The notes under the pieces were generated by a model. It searched no databases. It was given only the letters and a program-made list of their open reading frames with translations, and was not told where the DNA came from. From Niallia alba (GTDB lineage Bacteria; Bacillota; Bacilli; Bacillales; Cytobacillaceae): a stretch of 64,000 nucleotides of DNA. Positions 40,899-50,131 of this stretch are shown piece after piece (position 1 is the stretch's first letter; each line of letters opens with the position of its first letter). Both the position numbers and the translations under genes were made by a program. Where the stretch lies: assembly GCF_012933555.1 (NCBI RefSeq), contig NZ_JABBPK010000001.1, positions 2,644,001 to 2,708,000 on the forward strand, in the 5' to 3' direction.

Positions 40899-41473
40899 TT
40901 GCAGAAAATCGGTTATGTACGCGTCAGTTCGACTAGCCAAAATCCTTCAAGGCAATTTCGGCAATTGAACGAAATTGGAATGGATATTATTTATGAAGAA
41001 AAAATTTCAGGAGCCACAAAAGATCGTGAACAACTTCAAAAAATGTTAGAGGATTTACAGGAAGGTGACATTATTTATGTTACAGATTTAACTCGGATCA
41101 CTCGAAGTACGCAAGATTTATTTGAATTGATTGATTTAATACGAAATAAAAAGGCAAGCTTAAAATCACTTAAGGATACATGGCTAGATTTATCAGAAAA
41201 TAATCCATATAGCCAATTCTTAATTACGGAAATAGCTGGTGTTAACCAATTAGAGCGAGACCTTATTCGTATGCGTCAGCGTGAAGGAATTGAGCTCGCA
41301 AAGAAAGAAGGGAAGTTTAAAGGACGGTTAAAGAAATATCATAAAAATCACGCAGGAATAAATTATGCAGTAAAGCTATATAAAGAAGGAAAATGACTGT
41401 AAATCAAATTTGTGAAATTACAAATGTATCTAGAGCTTCTTTATATAGAAAGCTATCGGAAGGAAAAAAATAA
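40899..41473 (+). pseudogene. tnpR: Serine resolvase TnpR, frameshifted in the HTH domain
   Basis: TTG 40899 follows GAGGTGA. KIGYVRVSSTSQNPSRQ contains the catalytic serine; LTRITRSTQDL and EIAGVNQLERDLIRMRQREGI complete the catalytic domain. The frame stops at 41396 after LYKEGK; the next frame continues MTVNQICEITNVSRASLYRKL to 41473, the missing helix-turn-helix. One extra A in the GGAAAATGA run would restore a normal ~190-residue resolvase. It could be decay or a sequencing indel. Confidence 0.88.
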
Positions 41474-41671
41474 GCATTCATTACTTATATTAAAAATTTC
41501 CGGGGATTGTGAAACAACGTACCTAACCAAGCAGGCTATTTCTATAAGGAAGTATCAATATTTGTTTATCTAACTAGGCACGATCATCAAAGGGTTCCGA
41601 GTACATTTTAACGGAGATATACGCTAAACTCAGATTTAAAGCAAGGCTGTATTTTTCGAGAACACTTTACA

Positions 41672-41712
41672 AAAAACAACCTTAGTCAATCACAAACGAA
41701 GGTTGTTTTTAT
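41672..41712 (-). terminator. Terminator of the unknown gene 41728-42180
   Basis: AAAAACAACCTT pairs with AAGGTTGTTTTT; on the minus strand it follows the stop codon directly. The gap 41474-41671 has no gene. Confidence 0.75.
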
Positions 41713-41727
41713 AAAGTCATGGTCTAA

Positions 41728-42180
41728 TTAAAAAAATTGCTGTCCCAAGAGCATACTTGAGACTGAAAAGGCACCAGCAGGTGGTAAAACATTAGTATAT
41801 ATGGGAGGTCCCAAACGGGTTGTAAAGGTTGTAGCAATCCAATTTCCGTATTCACCAGCCAGCAATGAGGGAGGTTTCATTATAAACCGTCCACTTAAAA
41901 TGAAATGCCGAATGCTTATAGCGGTCTCATCAAATATTGTCAAGTTGCCAAAAAAGGAGGCATATGGTGAATCGAAACTTATTTGTTTAGCACTTTCGTC
42001 CCAATACCCATTAATCGGAATAGGTATACCACGAAAATTAACTGTACCTACTACTTTGTTGTCTACAATGGAATCAATGGTAAGTATACCTCTAATAATG
42101 GATCTCCCCGCAATAGAAGCATCAATCCCCCATACGGATGGAAAGGGGATACTAAATTTGGCTGTCTTTGGAATTTTCAA
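41728..42180 (-). CDS. Unknown-family protein A (cargo of the Tn3 element)
   Basis: 150 residues starting at TTG 42180 with AAGGAGAGG upstream. Beta-rich, no signal peptide. It shares long stretches with the product of 48336-48776: IPFPS.WGI.ASIAGR, INGYW.E..KQISFDSPYASFFGNL, and GRFIMKPPSLLAGEYG. I do not recognise the family. It has an asymmetric lipocalin- or coat-like look, without known motifs. Being inside the transposon next to germination genes suggests a spore role, which is inference. Confidence 0.82.
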   Translation of the reverse strand: MKIPKTAKFSIPFPSVWGIDASIAGRSIIRGILTIDSIVDNKVVGTVNFRGIPIPINGYWDESAKQISFDSPYASFFGNLTIFDETAISIRHFILSGRFIMKPPSLLAGEYGNWIATTFTTRLGPPIYTNVLPPAGAFSVSSMLLGQQFF

Positions 42181-42544
42181 AATTAACCTCTCCTTGATTA
42201 TTTTATGTATGGATTGAGTTGTATTTAATCATAATCCTGTAGTAATGATACAGTATATGCACAGAGAATCACTTAGGTGTTTTGTTAAGAAAGAAGCATC
42301 AATAATCAATCAGCCTACTGTCTAGATGAACAAGAGTTTGCCTGACCCACGAAAAATATGGAACATTAATTCCTGCTGCTCATACATATGGTCTCGCATT
42401 TGGAAAATTTCTTAGCTTTAAAATAAATCATCTGATTCAATGAAATGTAATGCCTATCATCACCTATTTTTATATGTACCTCAGACGAATGCCTATACCT
42501 CCGTTACTCTTCGATCATATTGTATTTGTACGAGGTGGTGTAAA
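42181..42544. other. Intergenic region between unknown gene and amidase
   Basis: 363 bp between divergent genes. No gene or strong hairpin is seen; it must carry both promoters. GAGGTGG just before 42545 is the amidase ribosome binding site. Confidence 0.6.
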
Positions 42545-43129
42545 ATGTTTAAATTATATTTAGATCCTGGTCACGGGGGAGTGGACCCAGGAGCTATTGG
42601 CAATGGGATGCAGGAAAAAGAAATTACCTTAAATATTTCCCATAGCATCCGAAATCTCTTGGAAAACCATTATGAAGGCCTGCAAATTAAAATGAGTAGA
42701 ACAGCAGATATTACGCGCAGCTTGAAAGAACGTACAGATGATGCGAATGCTTGGGGTGCAGATTATTTTCTATCCATCCACGTTAATGCATTTAACGGTT
42801 CAGCTCATGGGTATGAAGATTATATTCATAACAGTTTGTCTGATTCATCGAGAACAGCGTTAATTCGGGACATTATGCATGAAGAAATTGTCAAAGTAAA
42901 TAACTTGCATAACCGTGGTAAAAAAAAGGCCGATTTCCATGTACTGCGAGAAACCAGAATGCCCGCTTTATTAACGGAGAACGGATTTATTGATCATGCA
43001 AGCGATGCCCAAAAATTAAGAGACCCGAATTGGCGGCAAGCGGTTGCCCAAGGGCATGTTAATGGGTTAGCACGCGCGTTTAATTTGAAGAGAAAATCGA
43101 CTAATCTGAAAAGCAAATATGGCTATTAA
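42545..43129 (+). CDS. N-acetylmuramoyl-L-alanine amidase (Amidase_3)
   Basis: 194 residues of a zinc amidase that cleaves the stem peptide from peptidoglycan. Zinc ligands His10 (LDPGHGG), Glu24 and His79 (SIHVNAF), catalytic Glu145 (LTENGFID). ATG 42545 with GAGGTGG is preferred over the longer frame from 42440. It resembles CwlC/CwlD-type sporulation amidases. The C-terminal repeat domain is separated into another frame (43119-43244), so the protein may be truncated by a one-base insertion. Confidence 0.9.
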   Translation: MFKLYLDPGHGGVDPGAIGNGMQEKEITLNISHSIRNLLENHYEGLQIKMSRTADITRSLKERTDDANAWGADYFLSIHVNAFNGSAHGYEDYIHNSLSDSSRTALIRDIMHEEIVKVNNLHNRGKKKADFHVLRETRMPALLTENGFIDHASDAQKLRDPNWRQAVAQGHVNGLARAFNLKRKSTNLKSKYGY

Positions 43130-43244
43130 ACGTGTAATTGTTGACGGTGTGCAAGTAGGTGCTTACGCAGAAGAAGAAAATGTGTTGAGAACTGTAAAAC
43201 GCAACCTGAGAACAGCACAAAGGATTATTATTGAAAATGTGTAG
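43119..43244 (+). pseudogene. Out-of-frame C-terminal piece of the amidase
   Basis: Reads IKRVIVDGVQVGAYAEEENVLRTVKRNL, the SPOR-like peptidoglycan-binding tail found at the end of CwlC-type amidases. It overlaps the amidase stop in the +1 frame; deleting one T in GGCTATT would join them. Confidence 0.7.
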
Positions 43245-43328
43245 TTTCGTTGGGAAAACGGTTGCTTGACTGCGAGCACGTTAAAGTTTTATCAAAATGG
43301 ATAACTAGGCTGGATGAACAAAATATAC

Positions 43329-43364
43329 GCTAAGTCTTTGATGTGACGGGCTTAGCATTTTTTT
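43329..43364 (+). terminator. Terminator of the amidase gene
   Basis: GCTAAG pairs with CTTAGC across a 16-nt loop, then ATTTTTTT. Confidence 0.72.
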
Positions 43365-43522
43365 CTTGCTCTAAGTTAGTCCGGCCGATATAAGCCAGGA
43401 CTAGCTTAATATCAGATGAATAGAACGAAGTTGTTGAGGGAATTATAGCTCATGATGTTTCTATTTCCAATTGTTGGATTTGAGGTGAGTTTTTTCCTAA
43501 GATTACTCCTATTCAGTCATAC

Positions 43523-44566
43523 ATGATTATTATGCTTTCGGTTGGATTAATGAACCACGTGATTATTATCCCTTTACTACTCGAAGCATCAAAGCGAGAT
43601 GCCTGGCTCGTAGTGCTTCTTGTTTTTGTCGCTTCACCTGTTTGGATTGGTTGCTTGAACTACATCATTCAAAACATGAACAATCAACACATGAAAAAGT
43701 GGCTAGATCAGCACTTTGGAAAGTTTTTATCTGCAATCTTAGTAATTATTTATAGTTTGTTATTATGGCTCATGGGCTTTATTTCCTTAAAAGATACTCT
43801 AACATGGACAATCGCATCTTACTTGCCGCAAACACCGATACTAGTTCTTGCGGGAACCACACTTGTTGCAAGCTTCTTTGCTGCTTTTCAAGGACTCCGT
43901 ACAATTGCAATTGTGAGCGGAATATTGTTGCCATTTGTTGTTATTCTAGGTCATCTTGTGGCGATTGCCAATTTTCAGTTTAAAGATTATACCCTGCTTT
44001 TTCCTTTGTTAGAAAACGGGACAACTCCATTATGGAAAGGTGTTCCTTACGTTGCCGGGGGATTGCTGGAGTTGTCTTTCTTGATGTTGCTGATTCAGCA
44101 CAAATTAACAAAAAAAACAGGATTTAAAAGCTTGATGTTGATGTGCTTCATCCTTACAGGACTTACGTTAGGACCATTAATGGGATCGATTGCTATATTT
44201 GGCCCTGATGAAGCGGCTAACCAAAGATACCCCGCTTACGCTCAATGGAGAATCGTGAGACTGGGAGAATATGTGGAGCATGTCAATTTTTTTTCGATTT
44301 ATCAGTGGCTATCCGGTACATTTATTCGTGTGTCCCTTTCTATCTATCTCTTGGGAGAATTGTGGAATTTACAAAAACGCAGATGGTTACCCGTGTTATT
44401 TGGCGCATTGGCCATGCTTGTTGCCATTTTGCTGCCGATGAGCGACATGGCTTTTCTAGACTCGTTAGGAAGATTTTATTTTCCTTCATTTTGTATCTTT
44501 ACAGCAGGGACCTTGATCCTGTATATCGGTCGAATAATCATCTCAAGAATTAGCCAAAAGGAGTGA
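43523..44566 (+). CDS. gerB: Spore germination receptor B subunit (GerAB/YndE-type permease)
   Basis: 347 visible residues, ten hydrophobic segments, in the APC-like GerAB family that binds germinants in the spore inner membrane. LTWTIASYLPQTPILVLAG and RYPAYAQWRIVRLGEYVEHVNFF are family-like. The frame from ATG 43523 lacks a ribosome binding site and the usual first helix; in-frame upstream codons read FFPKITPIQSYM, a normal GerAB beginning, but reach a stop without a start. One more T in the T6 run at 43491 would link them to GTG 43485. gerA begins nine bases after its stop. Confidence 0.85.
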   Translation: MIIMLSVGLMNHVIIIPLLLEASKRDAWLVVLLVFVASPVWIGCLNYIIQNMNNQHMKKWLDQHFGKFLSAILVIIYSLLLWLMGFISLKDTLTWTIASYLPQTPILVLAGTTLVASFFAAFQGLRTIAIVSGILLPFVVILGHLVAIANFQFKDYTLLFPLLENGTTPLWKGVPYVAGGLLELSFLMLLIQHKLTKKTGFKSLMLMCFILTGLTLGPLMGSIAIFGPDEAANQRYPAYAQWRIVRLGEYVEHVNFFSIYQWLSGTFIRVSLSIYLLGELWNLQKRRWLPVLFGALAMLVAILLPMSDMAFLDSLGRFYFPSFCIFTAGTLILYIGRIIISRISQKE

Positions 44567-44575
44567 CTAGCTAGG

Positions 44576-46121
44576 ATGAATAAACTATTCCGACGAATGA
44601 TAAGATTATTTGGAAATCAGGGGGCAGAAAGCAAGAGGCCAACGCCTAATACAGAGGCAACCGTCTTGCAACCACTTAATGAACAATCACTCATCCAACA
44701 CTTTAAAATGTGTCAAGATGTTAAGCACCATGTTTACAAATTAAACCCTAATGATGAACAATCGAGAATCCTGTTGCTTTATTGTGAGGGTTTAAGTGAC
44801 AACCAAACGTTCATTCATGAAACTGCGCTTCCTCATTTGACCCGATTTTATGAAAACAATGGTTTTCATCATCAGGAGGAAATAGCCGAGTCGAGTCAAT
44901 TACAATTAGAACTCGTTACGCTTGAAGAGTGGGAGCAAACGGCCGAAACGGATATTTTTGAAGGCAAACTGCTTTTGTATACTCCGACCCTACGTTCCTT
45001 GTTCTCCCTCGATATCTCAAAAAAACCCGCGCGAAATCCGGAAGAATCCAGTATTGAGGTCTCGGTACGGGGGCCAAAGGATGGATTTGTGGAGGAACTG
45101 GGAGTCAATGTGGCGTTAATTCGGAAACGAATCAAATCAACCAGCATGGTTTATGAAACGAAAAAAGTAGGCGTTCGCACGAAAACAACCGTTGCGATTC
45201 TATACATGCGTGACATTGTTGATCCTAAGATTGTTCAAGATATAAAGAATAAATTAGATGATCTTCACATTGACGGAGCGTTTAGCGCCACTCAGCTAGA
45301 AGAATTAATGGAACCGACAAAAGCATTATTTCCTTTGATGGGGTATACAGGAAGACCAGACTTTACCGTTAACTGTATGCTAAATGGCCGTGTAGCGTTG
45401 ATTGTGGATGGTACACCGGCTGCGTTGATTGCGCCTGCCAATTTATTTTTGCTTGTGAAAGCACCCGAAGATATCCACTTTACTGCTTTGTCAACTACAT
45501 TTGGTCAAACGCTTCGTTTACTTGGTTTGTCCGTATCGCTACTGCTTCCTGCATTTTTTGTTGCCATTCTTTCCTATCATCAAGATCAGCTGCCCTATTA
45601 TCTGCTTGCCACTTTGGGGATTAACCGGTTGGGAATCTTTTGATGTGGCAGTTGAAATGTTTATTGCACTTCTCTTCTTAGAAATATTGCGGGAAGCTGG
45701 TATCCGATTGCCTTCTGCGGTCGGGTCCACGGTAACAGTTGTAGGAGGACTTATCCTGGGGGATGCAGCCATTCGTGCTGGATTCTTATCCCCAGGTATC
45801 GTTGTCATCGGAGCAATTACACAAATCTTTGGTTCAACTTTATCGAGCCTATCATTGGCTGGAACGATTAGTACCTTACGCTTTTTTCTTTTCATTCTGT
45901 CTGCCACGCTTGGCATTTATGGCTTCTTTCTTGGATTATTTATTGTGCTCAGCCATTTAGCCTCATTGCGTTCATGCGGCTTGCCTTACTTGGCCCCAAT
46001 ATCACCTCCATTTAAAGACTTGGCCAACGCTTTGTTTCGATTACCTTGGCCATGGCGAAACACTCGACCGGACATGTTGAAGACACGAGATTCTACAAGA
46101 CAAGGGGATAAGCAAAAATGA
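44576..46121 (+). pseudogene. gerA: Spore germination receptor A subunit, frameshifted
   Basis: Residues 1-300: the soluble GerA N-terminal domain (VSVRGPKDGFVEELGVNVALIRKRIKS, the family hallmark) and the first membrane helices. At about 45634 the frame ends with LGINRLGIF-stop, while the overlapping frame continues FDVAVEMFIALLFLEILREAGIRLP ... to 46121. Removing one T from a TTTT run gives LGIFDVAVEMF, a normal GerA sequence. The overlap of its end with gerC (ATG 46118) shows translational coupling. It is functional only if the indel is a sequencing error. Confidence 0.88.
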
Positions 46122-47281
46122 GGAGATATAAAAGTATGGTTGCACTTTTCCTTCTTCTCACCCTAACCGGTTGCTGGAGCAGATATGAAGTGCAAAACAT
46201 GAACTATGCTACGGCTGTTGGAATAGACTATGTCGATGGCCAATACACCTTATATGTGCAATTGCTTGATTTCTTGACAGTGGCCAAGCTGGAGGGACAG
46301 CAAAAAGCGGAGCAGCCCCCGGTTTGGGTGGGCAAAGGCGAAGGTTCCTCGTTTACAGAGGCGGCAAATGATTTGTACAGTACATCACAACAGCGCTTAA
46401 ACTGGGGACAAATCTCTGCCATCTTGTTCAGCGAGAGATTGATGAAGGAAAACAAAGTCGGAGAAGTGCTGGAATTGATCAACCGTTATCGTGAAATAAG
46501 ATACTTGGCCTGGCTGTTTAGTACAAGAGAGCCTCTTGAAGAAATCTTGCTGGCAACTCCATTTTTTAGATTATCGCCAAAGGCATCCATTCTTCACAAT
46601 CCCGAGCAAAGTTTCAGACAGTTCTCTATCCTTGCTCCGGTCCGCCTGCAACAATTTGTACTGGACTCAAACGAAAAGGCTAGAACCAGTTATATACCGG
46701 AATTATCGCTTCGCAAAGGTCAATGGCAGGAAAGTAATAAACCAAAAGAGCTGCTTAGATATTCAGGCGTACAAGTATATGATCTAAACAATTATTATGG
46801 ACGAATGGATCTTAAGGATTTGTCGGGAATGCCCTGGCTAAGTACTCACACGATCCGAGTACCTCTTGATTTGTTTACCGAAGAGAAGCTTGCGGCTGTT
46901 CTTGTCGCAGAAAAACCCAAATATGAAGTGACTCCTATTGTGAAATTGAACAAGGCGTATTTCGATATTTCAGTAAAAGTGAAGGCGGGGATCAATGAAT
47001 TGCATACGGACCTTACCGAAAAGGAACTCACACAAATGGCTCAGGAAAAAATAGAGGAGCAAATCCGCAAAACGTATCAAACTGCTTTTAAAGAGGGTAT
47101 AGATATTTACAATTTGGGCGAATCTTTGTATCGCAAACATCCACATCAATGGAAGAGCATTGCCACAGGAAAACAGCAACTCGTTTTAAACCAAGATTCC
47201 CTGCGCCATGTAAAGGTTGAGGTGAATATTGTTTACCCTGGAAGATATAAATTACATGAACATGGTGAATCCACCTCGTGA
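46118..47281 (+). CDS. gerC: Spore germination receptor C subunit, Ger(x)C lipoprotein
   Basis: 387 residues with lipoprotein signal (lipobox LTGCW, Cys19) and the Ger(x)C opening SRYEVQNMNYATAVGIDY. Family blocks follow: FTEAANDLYSTSQQRLNWGQ, AILFSERL, and the C-terminal KVEVNIVYPGRYK. The third subunit of the receptor, anchored to the outer face of the spore inner membrane. It overlaps gerA by four bases. The gene order B-A-C differs from the common A-B-C. Confidence 0.92.
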   Translation: MRRYKSMVALFLLLTLTGCWSRYEVQNMNYATAVGIDYVDGQYTLYVQLLDFLTVAKLEGQQKAEQPPVWVGKGEGSSFTEAANDLYSTSQQRLNWGQISAILFSERLMKENKVGEVLELINRYREIRYLAWLFSTREPLEEILLATPFFRLSPKASILHNPEQSFRQFSILAPVRLQQFVLDSNEKARTSYIPELSLRKGQWQESNKPKELLRYSGVQVYDLNNYYGRMDLKDLSGMPWLSTHTIRVPLDLFTEEKLAAVLVAEKPKYEVTPIVKLNKAYFDISVKVKAGINELHTDLTEKELTQMAQEKIEEQIRKTYQTAFKEGIDIYNLGESLYRKHPHQWKSIATGKQQLVLNQDSLRHVKVEVNIVYPGRYKLHEHGESTS

Positions 47282-47306
47282 TCTGGCAAGTGAAATTATT
47301 AACTCA

Positions 47307-47346
47307 CCTTGCTTCTTCTGCTTAGCGTTGGGGAAGCAAGGTTTTT
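47307..47346 (+). terminator. Terminator of the ger operon
   Basis: CCTTGCTTC pairs with GAAGCAAGG, then T5. Confidence 0.82.
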
Positions 47347-47363
47347 GTTTCCCAAAAAATAGT

Positions 47364-47400
47364 TTAACGTTGTAAATCCGTATTTTCCTGACGGAACCCC
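47364..47400 (-). repeat. Right terminal inverted repeat of the Tn3-family element
   Basis: In reverse complement it begins GGGGTTCCGTCAGGAAAATA and ends TTTACAACGTTAA, 33 of 37 bases matching the left end. Confidence 0.93.
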
Positions 47401-47713
47401 TTCAGGTTTTTATCAAGTTCCTCAGCTTACCTGCTCTTTATCTGTTTGTTAAGAACGTTTTAAAAATGCCTTTATACTTTTAACACCGGCCTTGTTTGCA
47501 AAGGAAAATTATACTTGCAGAATGCAACATATTTATCCGTTCGGAAAGAAAACAAAATTTATTTTGTTAAATGAGACAAATGCCTAGTCTAGGGACATAA
47601 GTGAAACATACCATAGAATTGTAAATTGGTTTTAAAAGGTATTTAACCTCATTTTACACGCGATATTGCTTCTTTTTTTAGAAGTGAAAAAATTTAAAAA
47701 GGGTGATAAAAAA
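47401..47713. other. Flank right of the transposon, no gene seen
   Basis: About 310 AT-rich bases between the right inverted repeat and the next gene. No repeat of the left flank sequence is found. Confidence 0.6.
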
Positions 47714-48229
47714 ATGGAAGCCCAAACGGAAAACTATAAATATTTATTGGGATGGTGTAGCGACATTTATGTTCATTGGGAAAGTGTGAAACCGAAGTTC
47801 TCAAAACTCTTTGACTTAAGAACTTTAGAGGAATGGGAAGAGACATGGCGTAATTTAATGAGTAAATTACAAAAAAATTTAACAGTAGACTCTGAGGACT
47901 TTGAGTCAGCTACAAGTCTGTATGAACAGTGGGAGGTGCTATACAAAGAAGCACATCCAAATCTAGAGGGTAATGAATCCGATGAGAGAGAAAATTCGGA
48001 TCAGGATTTGAAAAGTGAAACATTAATGGCAATAAAGCCTTTTGTTGATTATGGTCTAAAAGAAGTTGCTCTTACTTCCTATGAACATGCGCTAACTGAA
48101 ATTGCCGCAATGGCCTACCTTCTGGGAAAAGGCTTTGATCAACAAACAGCTTATAAAACCTTTGAATCTTGGGAAGTAAATGAAATGTTCGAAACCGAAT
48201 ATGGAAGATTCAAAATGAATAAATATTAA
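47714..48229 (+). CDS. Hypothetical protein (171 aa)
   Basis: Acidic, helical cytosolic protein (WESVKPKFSKLFDLRTLEEWEETWRNLMSKLQ ... YEHALTEIAAMAYLLGKGFDQQTAYKTFESWEV). ATG 47714 with AAGGGTGAT is chosen over the longer frame from 47666. I do not recognise it. It lies between the Tn3 end and the paralogue of the transposon's unknown gene. Confidence 0.72.
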   Translation: MEAQTENYKYLLGWCSDIYVHWESVKPKFSKLFDLRTLEEWEETWRNLMSKLQKNLTVDSEDFESATSLYEQWEVLYKEAHPNLEGNESDERENSDQDLKSETLMAIKPFVDYGLKEVALTSYEHALTEIAAMAYLLGKGFDQQTAYKTFESWEVNEMFETEYGRFKMNKY

Positions 48230-48335
48230 AATAATTTATTAGACTTTCTTTCTTTTTTTAACACTCTGATGTATAGATAGAAATTAAACTTTAAACTCTT
48301 GTATTTATGATTATTACGAAACGAGGAATCAACTT

Positions 48336-48776
48336 TTGCAAACTGCACAGAAACTCATGGTTAGTATACCTTTTCCATCAAAATGGGGTATTTCGGCTTC
48401 TATAGCCGGTCGACCCATTATTTGGGGAGTACTCATCATTAATTCTATTACAGGTAATAATAAAGTATCTGGTACAATTAATTTTCGTGGTACACCTATT
48501 CAAATTAATGGGTATTGGGAAGAAAACACCAAACAAATAAGTTTTGATTCACCATATGCCTCATTTTTTGGTAACTTAATTATATTTGATGATCCCTCGA
48601 TTAGAATTCGTCATTTCGTTTTAAGTGGACGGTTTATTATGAAACCTCCCTCTTTGCTTGCAGGTGAGTACGGAACTTGGATTGCTACAACTGATACAGC
48701 ACTCACTGAACCTCCTATATATCAGATCGGCGTTCCTCCTGCCGGAGTCTTTTTAACATCAGATATCCTGTACTAA
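48336..48776 (+). CDS. Unknown-family protein A, copy outside the transposon
   Basis: 146 residues, probably from TTG 48336 (GAGGAATCAAC upstream); ATG 48357 is an alternative. It is closely related to the product of 41728-42180, with the shared cores ASIAGRPII, ISFDSPYASFFGNL and GRFIMKPPSLLAGEYG. No membrane segment or signal. The two copies lie on opposite strands, one inside and one 940 bp outside the Tn3 element. Confidence 0.8.
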   Translation: MQTAQKLMVSIPFPSKWGISASIAGRPIIWGVLIINSITGNNKVSGTINFRGTPIQINGYWEENTKQISFDSPYASFFGNLIIFDDPSIRIRHFVLSGRFIMKPPSLLAGEYGTWIATTDTALTEPPIYQIGVPPAGVFLTSDILY

Positions 48777-49145
48777 ATCACTACCCTCCCGTTACACTAT
48801 GGTAAGATATCTTTATATATATCACATATATTAGGCGCACTAGTCCGTTAATCCACTTGAATAAATTATTTTTGTGTCACCCCGAATAATACTCTTTTTT
48901 TAGATTATGGTAATGGTTTCACATCAACCGGTTTTTAAATAGTATTTAGGAATGGATTCATTTTGACAATCGATTGTCCCCTTATCCATAAAGCCGATTA
49001 TTTCTCGTAAGTTGAGGAAAAATCGGCTTTATTCATGACGAATTATGCTTAGCGTATGTTTTAAGCGCTTTTTGTTGGTGGGATCCCTTATATATAAAAT
49101 AGCCTTATAATCAAAACGGTTGCTATATTTCATTGCTAAAAACTT
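48777..49145. other. Intergenic, contains a hairpin and a duplicated 70-bp segment
   Basis: AAAGCCGATT and AATCGGCTTT form a stem at 48990-49030. AAAAATCGGCTTT plus GCTTAGCGTATGTTTT through about 49075 recurs in similar form at 55958-56025. No gene seen. Confidence 0.6.
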
Positions 49146-49295
49146 TTATTGATTCCAAATTCTCTTTAAATCCAATGGAACGAATACCTTATTCCCATGT
49201 ATCTCCCTATGTATGATAGGATTTGAAAAGCATTGATCTAAACTTAACCCTTCTTTTTTATGCCTAGCTCTTATAAAGTCTTCGGGTAATCGCAT
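49146..49295 (-). CDS. Small ORF, 49 aa, possible gene
   Basis: AAAGGAGC precedes ATG 49295. The product starts MRLPEDFIRARHKKEGLSLD and ends DLKRIWNQ. Good start context suggests a real or formerly real gene. No family recognised; it could be an N-terminal fragment. Confidence 0.45.
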   Translation of the reverse strand: MRLPEDFIRARHKKEGLSLDQCFSNPIIHREIHGNKVFVPLDLKRIWNQ

Positions 49296-49419
49296 AACAC
49301 TTGCTCCTTTTATATTTTTTATAAAACAACTCTTGGTAAGAAAGCTTAGTTTTTATTCGCTCTCTGTAATATATCAAGAATGTTGCGACATAAAGCTTAG
49401 AATTGTAATTTTTACGAAC

Positions 49420-49715
49420 GTGTGCTTCAGTTATTTTTTTATGAGACTGGGCTTGTTTGTTTTGTTGTCTTACTTGTTGTTCATTATTTTTGCTTGTAAA
49501 CTCATTTCCTTATTGATTTTGTGCTCCTTGCGTACTGCCTTGGGAAGCTTGGCTTCCATCTTGGGCTTATTGCGGTTCTTCTTGTTCGATTTGTTGAACG
49601 CGTGGTTCAACGCTGTGTAGAACGGATTGAGTGTGTAGCCTCTTGGTAAAGCTGCTTAGCTTGTTGATTGCAAATGTTTCGAAGCTAGCCCTGTCTTTGC
49701 GTCATTTTTTACTGT
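49420..49715 (-). pseudogene. DUF1657 pseudogene running into a gamma-SASP-like tail
   Basis: The minus strand reads LHSVEPRVQQIEQEEPQ-stop, almost identical to the functional DUF1657 protein at 53092-53298, with an internal deletion before it. In the same frame beyond the stop comes AQDGSQASQGSTQGAQNQ-stop-GNEFTSKNNEQQVRQQNKQAQ, which resembles gamma-type small acid-soluble spore proteins. Both stops are TAA where a Tyr codon would fit. It is clearly not functional as it stands. Confidence 0.72.
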
Positions 49716-49830
49716 TATAAATAACGCCGCCTTTAATTTTTACTTTATTAGAATGATGTATAAGAATATTTTTTATAACTTCCAATTTTATCCTGATTTT
49801 AAATGACCAAAAACCCACAGTTATGTAATT

Positions 49831-50131
49831 ATATGCCCAATAAGAGAGAACGTGTCGATTTATTTTTTAGAATCAAGAACTCTATCCCCAACATGAGAAG
49901 CGTCCACAATCCGATGGCATATAAAAAGTGAAAAATCCCTACCTTATTTTCATAAATGGTATTTCCTAAAAAATCTCCAAGCACTAATACAAAAACTAAG
50001 TGAAACGGGGTTAACTAAGAGATTGATGTTCTACCGGTTATGATAATGATAAAAAATAAGGTGACAAAACCTACTATGACTTTGATTGTCAGTAAACCCA
50101 AAAAAACTTCACCTAAAATATATTCCTCCAT
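49831..50131 (-). pseudogene. yetF (DUF421) N-terminal fragment
   Basis: About 300 bp that match the start of the yetF gene at 63070-63753 almost base for base (LTIKVIVGF, LTPFHLVFVLVLGDFLGNTIYE), but with a stop codon in TGRTSIS-stop-LTPF and cut off at 49831. The match begins at CAATAAGAGAGAACGTG, the same point in both copies. Confidence 0.85.

Larger units (their letters stand above)
37724..47400. mobile_element. Tn3-family transposon carrying a spore germination operon
   Basis: 37-bp terminal inverted repeats with 33 matches bound 9,677 bp. Contents left to right: decayed tnpA (minus), res region, frameshifted tnpR (plus), an unknown gene (minus), cell-wall amidase and gerB-gerA-gerC (plus). 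The five bases outside the ends differ (TAAAT and TTCAG), so no intact target duplication is seen. Cargo and layout resemble the Tn1546-like elements that carry spore genes in Bacillus. Confidence 0.9.

Noticed and set aside
40899..41473. Programmed frameshift in the resolvase
   Set aside because: No conserved recoding signal is evident and several other genes show the same kind of homopolymer break, so decay or sequencing error is more likely.
41801..42217. Plus-strand 138-aa ORF
   Set aside because: Antisense to 41728-42180, whose product has a clear relative at 48336-48776 and a good start site.
37719..47405. 5-bp target-site duplication around the Tn3 element
   Set aside because: The flanks are TAAAT and TTCAG; they do not match, so none is claimed.
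49333..49620. Plus-strand 95-aa ORF with hydrophobic stretches
   Set aside because: Antisense to the DUF1657/SASP-like pseudogene; hydrophobicity comes from reversed Gln/Lys codons.
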